This document shows positions 60,671 through 64,000 of a stretch of 64,000 bases of DNA, in pieces. The stretch comes from Mucilaginibacter tolerans (GTDB taxonomy: Bacteria; Bacteroidota; Bacteroidia; Sphingobacteriales; Sphingobacteriaceae): positions 1 to 64,000 of the forward strand of contig NZ_JAUMKB010000014.1 of assembly GCF_030519375.1 (NCBI RefSeq), written 5' to 3'. Below the pieces are notes generated by a model that did no database searches, was not told the DNA's origin, and worked only from the letters and a program-made list of their open reading frames with translations. The translations under genes were made by a program, and so were the position numbers. Each line of letters begins with the position of its first letter. The stretch's first letter is position 1.

Positions 60671-60935
60671 GATAAGTTGTTTTAATTTTTTTATGTTAAC
60701 CCTAATTAAGTAGAATTGTTTACCAATAAACGTATTTTTTATTATTGGCGTAATTTTTTTTTATCCACTTTTAGGTTGTTTTCAACAAAAAGTGTTTTAT
60801 TTTTAAGAAACCTACTTAATGTAAACGTAAATATATTGCTGTAAATCACATGTATATTTTGTTGCTGTATCAAAAGCCATTAAGTAACATTTTACGCATC
60901 AAAATTGTTATTATTGTATAGCCAAAACTTCTATT
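60671..60935. other. Non-coding region with two hairpins carrying T-tracts
   Basis: Between divergent small genes, two plus-strand hairpins occur. CCAATAA/TTATTGG (60723-60748) is followed by nine T residues (60754-60762). CACTTTT-GTTG/CAAC-AAAAGTG (60766-60794) is followed by TTTTATTTTT. No gene is seen ahead of them on that strand. Confidence 0.45.
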
Positions 60936-61133
60936 ATGAATAAAAGAGACTCAAGTATTACCTATCTACTTTTAGGTATATACGCTTTAATGGTTAACTG
61001 GTATTACAATCATAACATCATCCTGCTGATACTTGCTTATATCTTCTGGCCGTTGTACCTGATATATGAATTGCTTACTGGCAATCTTTCGCATGGTATG
61101 TGGAAGGAGATTCCACTGTCGTACTTTAAATAG
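60936..61133 (+). CDS. Small membrane protein
   Basis: A 65-residue protein with two closely spaced hydrophobic stretches (ITYLLLGIYALMVNWYY and NIILLILAYIFWPLYLIYEL) and a charged C-terminal tail. Two membrane helices are likely. It starts after a hairpin-rich gap and ends 5 bp before the PNPOx-fold gene, so the two are probably co-transcribed. I do not recognise a family. Confidence 0.65.
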   Translation: MNKRDSSITYLLLGIYALMVNWYYNHNIILLILAYIFWPLYLIYELLTGNLSHGMWKEIPLSYFK

Positions 61134-61138
61134 TTCTC

Positions 61139-61684
61139 ATGGCCAAATTTTATGACAGCATCCTAGATCAGCACAGGGAATTTATAGCCAAACAAAAAAT
61201 ATTTTTTGCGGCCAGTGCCCCACTTGGTTTGGATGGGCATGTAAACCTTTCGCCAAAGGGCAGCGATAGCTTCAGGGTGTTGTCAGATCATCAGGTCGCT
61301 TATATGGATATCATAGGAAGCGGCAATGAAACATCGGCCCACCTGCTCGAAAATGGACGTATTACATTTATGTTTTGCGCATTTGAAGGGCCGCCCAACA
61401 TTTTGAGATTATATGGACATGGTAGTGCCATTCTGCCAGGAGACTCTGATTGGCAGGATCTGGTACAACATTTTCACTTACAGCTCGCTACACGGCAGAT
61501 TATTGTTGCCCAGATAGACAAAGTGCAAACTTCCTGCGGTTTCAGCGTGCCATTGTATGAATATCTGGGTGAACGTGATCATGCTGAAAAATGGGCATTA
61601 AACAAAGGGGAGGATGGCCTGGAAGCCTATAAAGCCGAAAAAAACCGCATCAGCATGGATGGTTTGCCCACCGCATTATTTTAA
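61139..61684 (+). CDS. Pyridoxamine 5'-phosphate oxidase-fold protein
   Basis: A 181-residue flavin-binding-type split barrel. Family segments include FIAKQKIFFAASAPLGLDGHVNLSPKG, VAYMDIIGSGNETSAHLLENG, ITFMFCAFEGPPNILRLYGHG and IIVAQIDKVQTSCGFSVPLYEYLGER, all typical of the PNPOx-like/FMN-binding group. It lacks the C-terminal extension of true PdxH enzymes. It is more likely an FMN- or F420-type reductase or stress protein. It is preceded by a small membrane protein gene in the same transcript. Confidence 0.8.
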   Translation: MAKFYDSILDQHREFIAKQKIFFAASAPLGLDGHVNLSPKGSDSFRVLSDHQVAYMDIIGSGNETSAHLLENGRITFMFCAFEGPPNILRLYGHGSAILPGDSDWQDLVQHFHLQLATRQIIVAQIDKVQTSCGFSVPLYEYLGERDHAEKWALNKGEDGLEAYKAEKNRISMDGLPTALF

Positions 61685-61749
61685 AAAGCGCAAATAATCA
61701 ATTCTCTTCATTAAATTTAGACGCCTTCTTTCATCTAAATAAACCTATA

Positions 61750-64000
61750 ATGAAGAACCGCTGTCTATTACCATTCCTTTTACTCTTATTTACCTATACA
61801 TGGGCTTATGCTCAAACTGCTAATCCGACGGATAAACCCGACCGCTGGAATGCCCAATGGATAACTGTTCCGGGCGGCACAGGAGTTGATTATGAGATAT
61901 GCCTGTTCAGGAAAACGATCAATTTAACAACAAAGCCGCCGGTGTACCTGGTGCATGTATCAGGTGATAATCGCTACAAATTATTTGTGAATGGTACGCT
62001 GGTCTCTATCGGCCCGGCACGTGGTGATTATTATTACTGGAACTATGAAACTGTGGATCTGGCGCCTTATCTGAAAGAAGGAAAAAATGTGATTAGCGCG
62101 ATTGCTTTTAATGAGGGACTTATCAGGCCAACTGCCCAGATGACTTTCCGTACAGGTTTTATTTTGCAGGGACATACAGAAACAGAAGAACAGATCAATA
62201 CCAACTCAAGCTGGAAATGCTTCCGCGATTCGTCTTATGTGCCCTTGCCCGTGCTGCTGGTTTATAGTTATTATGCCGCTGGCCCGGGTGAACAGATAAC
62301 GATGAAACTGCATCCCAAAAACTGGCAGCAGGCTGATTTTGACGACTCCAAATGGAAGGCGGCGTTAAAAGTATCCGACGGCACACCCAAAGGCAAGTTT
62401 ACATTTATAGAAGGTTGGATGCTGGTGCCATCGCCTATACCTGCACGTGATCTGGTAATGCAGCGCCTGCAGAAAATGCGCCAGGAAGATGGTGTTAGCT
62501 TGCCGTCAATATTTCCTGCGGAAAAAGGGCCAGTTACTATAGCGGCACACACCAAAGCAACTATACTGCTCGATCAAACCTACCTCACCAATGCCTATCC
62601 AACCATCGTTTTTAGCAAGGGTAAGGATGCAGGTATCTTATTAAGCTATGCCGAAGGGATGTACAAAATTGAGATTGAAGGTAAAAACAGTAAAGATTGG
62701 CGGGCGCAAACGGTTAAAGGTAATCGTGATGAAATAGAAGGAAAGAGATTTGTCGGCCGTAAAGATAGCCTGATAAGTGATGGCAGCGACGGACAGCAAT
62801 TTACGCCACTTAATTGGCGTACTTTCCGGTACATTCAATTGATCATTCAAACTAAAGACGAGCCATTGGTGATAGATGACTTGTATAGTATGTTCACTGG
62901 TTATCCATTTAAGTATAATGCCAAACTGGAGACTGAGGATGATACTCTTACTAAAATATTGGAAATAGGCTGGCGCACGGCACGCTTATGTGCCTGGGAA
63001 ACATACATGGATTGCCCATATTACGAGCAGTTGCAATATGTTGGCGATACCCGTATACAAGCTTTGGTATCATACTACAATAGCGGCGATGACAGGCTTG
63101 CACGTAATGCTATTACCTTGTTGGATCACTCCCGTATTTCTGAAGGAATAACACAGAGCAGATATCCAACGGCGGTAATGCAGCAAATACCAACCTTTTC
63201 GTTATGGTGGATAGGTATGCTGTATGATTATTACCTGTATCGGGATGACAGTGGTTTTGTAAAAGATAAATTGCAGGGCACAAGGGACGTGATTGGCTTC
63301 TTTAACCACTATCAGCAGGCCGATGGCTCGCTGAATAATCCGCCGTACTGGGAATTTACTGATTGGGCAAACGGCAAGGCCCTGAACCCGAAAAAAAACT
63401 GGAACGCAGGAGTAGGTCCGATAGGAGAGAATGGCAACTCATCAGTACTCGATCTGCAATTGTTATGGGCTTACCAAATCGCTGCTGAACTGGAAAGCAA
63501 GCTGGGTAGCAAAGAATATGCAGCTACCTATCAGCAAAGAGCAGCGCAACTAAAACAAACCATCCGTGCAAAATATTGGGTAACTGCCAGGAATGAGTTT
63601 GCCGACCGTCCTGAGAAAGATGTATTTTCGCAACATGCTAATTCACTGGCTATTCTGACAGGTGTTACTACTCCGGTAGAAACTGTGCAGGTAGCACATC
63701 AGTTATTGTCGGATACTTCACTTATCCCGGCATCCATTTACTTTAAGTATTATCTGCATCAGGCACTTATTAAGGCCGGGTTAGGTAATGATTACATCAG
63801 CTGGTTGGGTATATGGCGCGATAATATTAAAATGGGGATGAGCACCTGGGCCGAAATGTCTGATATTGCGGCATCACGCTCTGATTGCCATGCCTGGGGA
63901 TCGAGCCCGAATATCGAACTGTACCGCACTGTATTGGGAATAGAGAGCGATGCAGCGGGATTCAGAAAAGTAAAGGTAGAACCACATTTGGGCAGTATAT
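61750..64000 (+). CDS. Secreted alpha-L-rhamnosidase, GH78 (3' end outside window)
   Basis: 750 codons are present and the frame stays open to the window end. A signal peptide ends YAQ (about residue 22). An N-terminal carbohydrate-binding-like beta domain (RWNAQWITVPGG, YKLFVNGTLVSIGPARGD, VDLAPYLKEGKNVISAIAFNEG) leads into the (alpha/alpha)6 catalytic barrel. The core has ETYMDCPYYEQLQYVGDTRIQ (Asp421, Glu426), matching the GH78 DCPQRDERxGWTGD region in altered form. NPPYWEFTDWANGKALNPKK and the C-terminal SDCHAWGSSPNIELYRTVLG are family hallmarks. It should release terminal L-rhamnose from plant or microbial glycans outside the cytoplasm. Confidence 0.87.
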   Translation, partial: MKNRCLLPFLLLLFTYTWAYAQTANPTDKPDRWNAQWITVPGGTGVDYEICLFRKTINLTTKPPVYLVHVSGDNRYKLFVNGTLVSIGPARGDYYYWNYETVDLAPYLKEGKNVISAIAFNEGLIRPTAQMTFRTGFILQGHTETEEQINTNSSWKCFRDSSYVPLPVLLVYSYYAAGPGEQITMKLHPKNWQQADFDDSKWKAALKVSDGTPKGKFTFIEGWMLVPSPIPARDLVMQRLQKMRQEDGVSLPSIFPAEKGPVTIAAHTKATILLDQTYLTNAYPTIVFSKGKDAGILLSYAEGMYKIEIEGKNSKDWRAQTVKGNRDEIEGKRFVGRKDSLISDGSDGQQFTPLNWRTFRYIQLIIQTKDEPLVIDDLYSMFTGYPFKYNAKLETEDDTLTKILEIGWRTARLCAWETYMDCPYYEQLQYVGDTRIQALVSYYNSGDDRLARNAITLLDHSRISEGITQSRYPTAVMQQIPTFSLWWIGMLYDYYLYRDDSGFVKDKLQGTRDVIGFFNHYQQADGSLNNPPYWEFTDWANGKALNPKKNWNAGVGPIGENGNSSVLDLQLLWAYQIAAELESKLGSKEYAATYQQRAAQLKQTIRAKYWVTARNEFADRPEKDVFSQHANSLAILTGVTTPVETVQVAHQLLSDTSLIPASIYFKYYLHQALIKAGLGNDYISWLGIWRDNIKMGMSTWAEMSDIAASRSDCHAWGSSPNIELYRTVLGIESDAAGFRKVKVEPHLGSI

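Noticed and set aside
1-64000. tRNA, rRNA, insertion sequence or prophage
   Set aside because: No cloverleaf-like segment, rRNA stretch, transposase, integrase or phage structural gene was recognised by reading; a tRNA scan would settle the first.

Overview
The window looks like a chromosomal stretch from a member of the Bacteroidota, most likely a Sphingobacteriaceae genus such as Mucilaginibacter or Pedobacter (the genus is an inference). The evidence is: a type IX secretion adhesin with a gliding-motility C-terminal domain next to PorP/SprF; a SusC/SusD pair; many secreted glycosidases and lipoproteins; promoters of the Bacteroidota type (TTTG, then TAnnTTTG); A-rich start regions without Shine-Dalgarno motifs; and the compact order hisG-D-C-B-H-A-F-IE. 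No rRNA, tRNA, CRISPR array, insertion sequence or phage gene was seen.

Layout. 1-4809: the 3' part of a giant cadherin-like repeat adhesin and its PorP/SprF partner. 4833-6398: periplasmic trehalase. 6671-28602: a glycan-uptake island with a membrane TPR/HTH regulator, SusC, SusD, two paralogous 1100-residue CRTAC1-type (VCBS plus ASPIC/UnbV) lipoproteins, a GH65-like glycosidase, a PAP2/vanadium-haloperoxidase-like lipoprotein, a GH130-like lipoprotein and a DPP-IV-like peptidase, with one SRPBCC/GyrI-like gene on the opposite strand. 28694-37047: the complete histidine operon on the minus strand. It has a recognisable promoter, a 20-codon leader peptide with seven His codons, palindromic intergenic elements in three gaps, and a WD40 gene at its end. 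37100-40488: a DUF2264 protein, a membrane glycosyltransferase-like protein and a GmhB-like HAD phosphatase. 40893-46901: glutamate synthase gltBD. 47002-54697: housekeeping and small genes (YdeI-like, SpoU methyltransferase, galK, YciI, aldo/keto reductase, a DUF6600 protein with a 78-bp coding minisatellite, DUF1761). 54750-64000: an MG2/TonB-plug-like protein, a CHAD-CYTH pair, a creatininase-like protein, a cupredoxin lipoprotein, small proteins, a PNPOx-fold protein and the start of a secreted GH78 alpha-L-rhamnosidase that runs off the right edge.

How the genes work together. The his operon carries all steps from PRPP/ATP to histidinol and histidine, and its leader suggests control by histidine-tRNA charging. 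gltBD supplies glutamate, the amino donor for HisC and many other reactions. The SusCD island probably imports an oligosaccharide released or trimmed outside the cytoplasm by the GH65, GH130 and trehalase enzymes. The glycan is unknown, but alpha-glucosides and mannosides are the first candidates.

The most notable observations are the His-rich leader ORF with its promoter, the repeated intergenic palindromes confined to the his operon, and the twin CRTAC1 / GH65 / PAP2 / GH130 cluster, whose combined role I cannot name.
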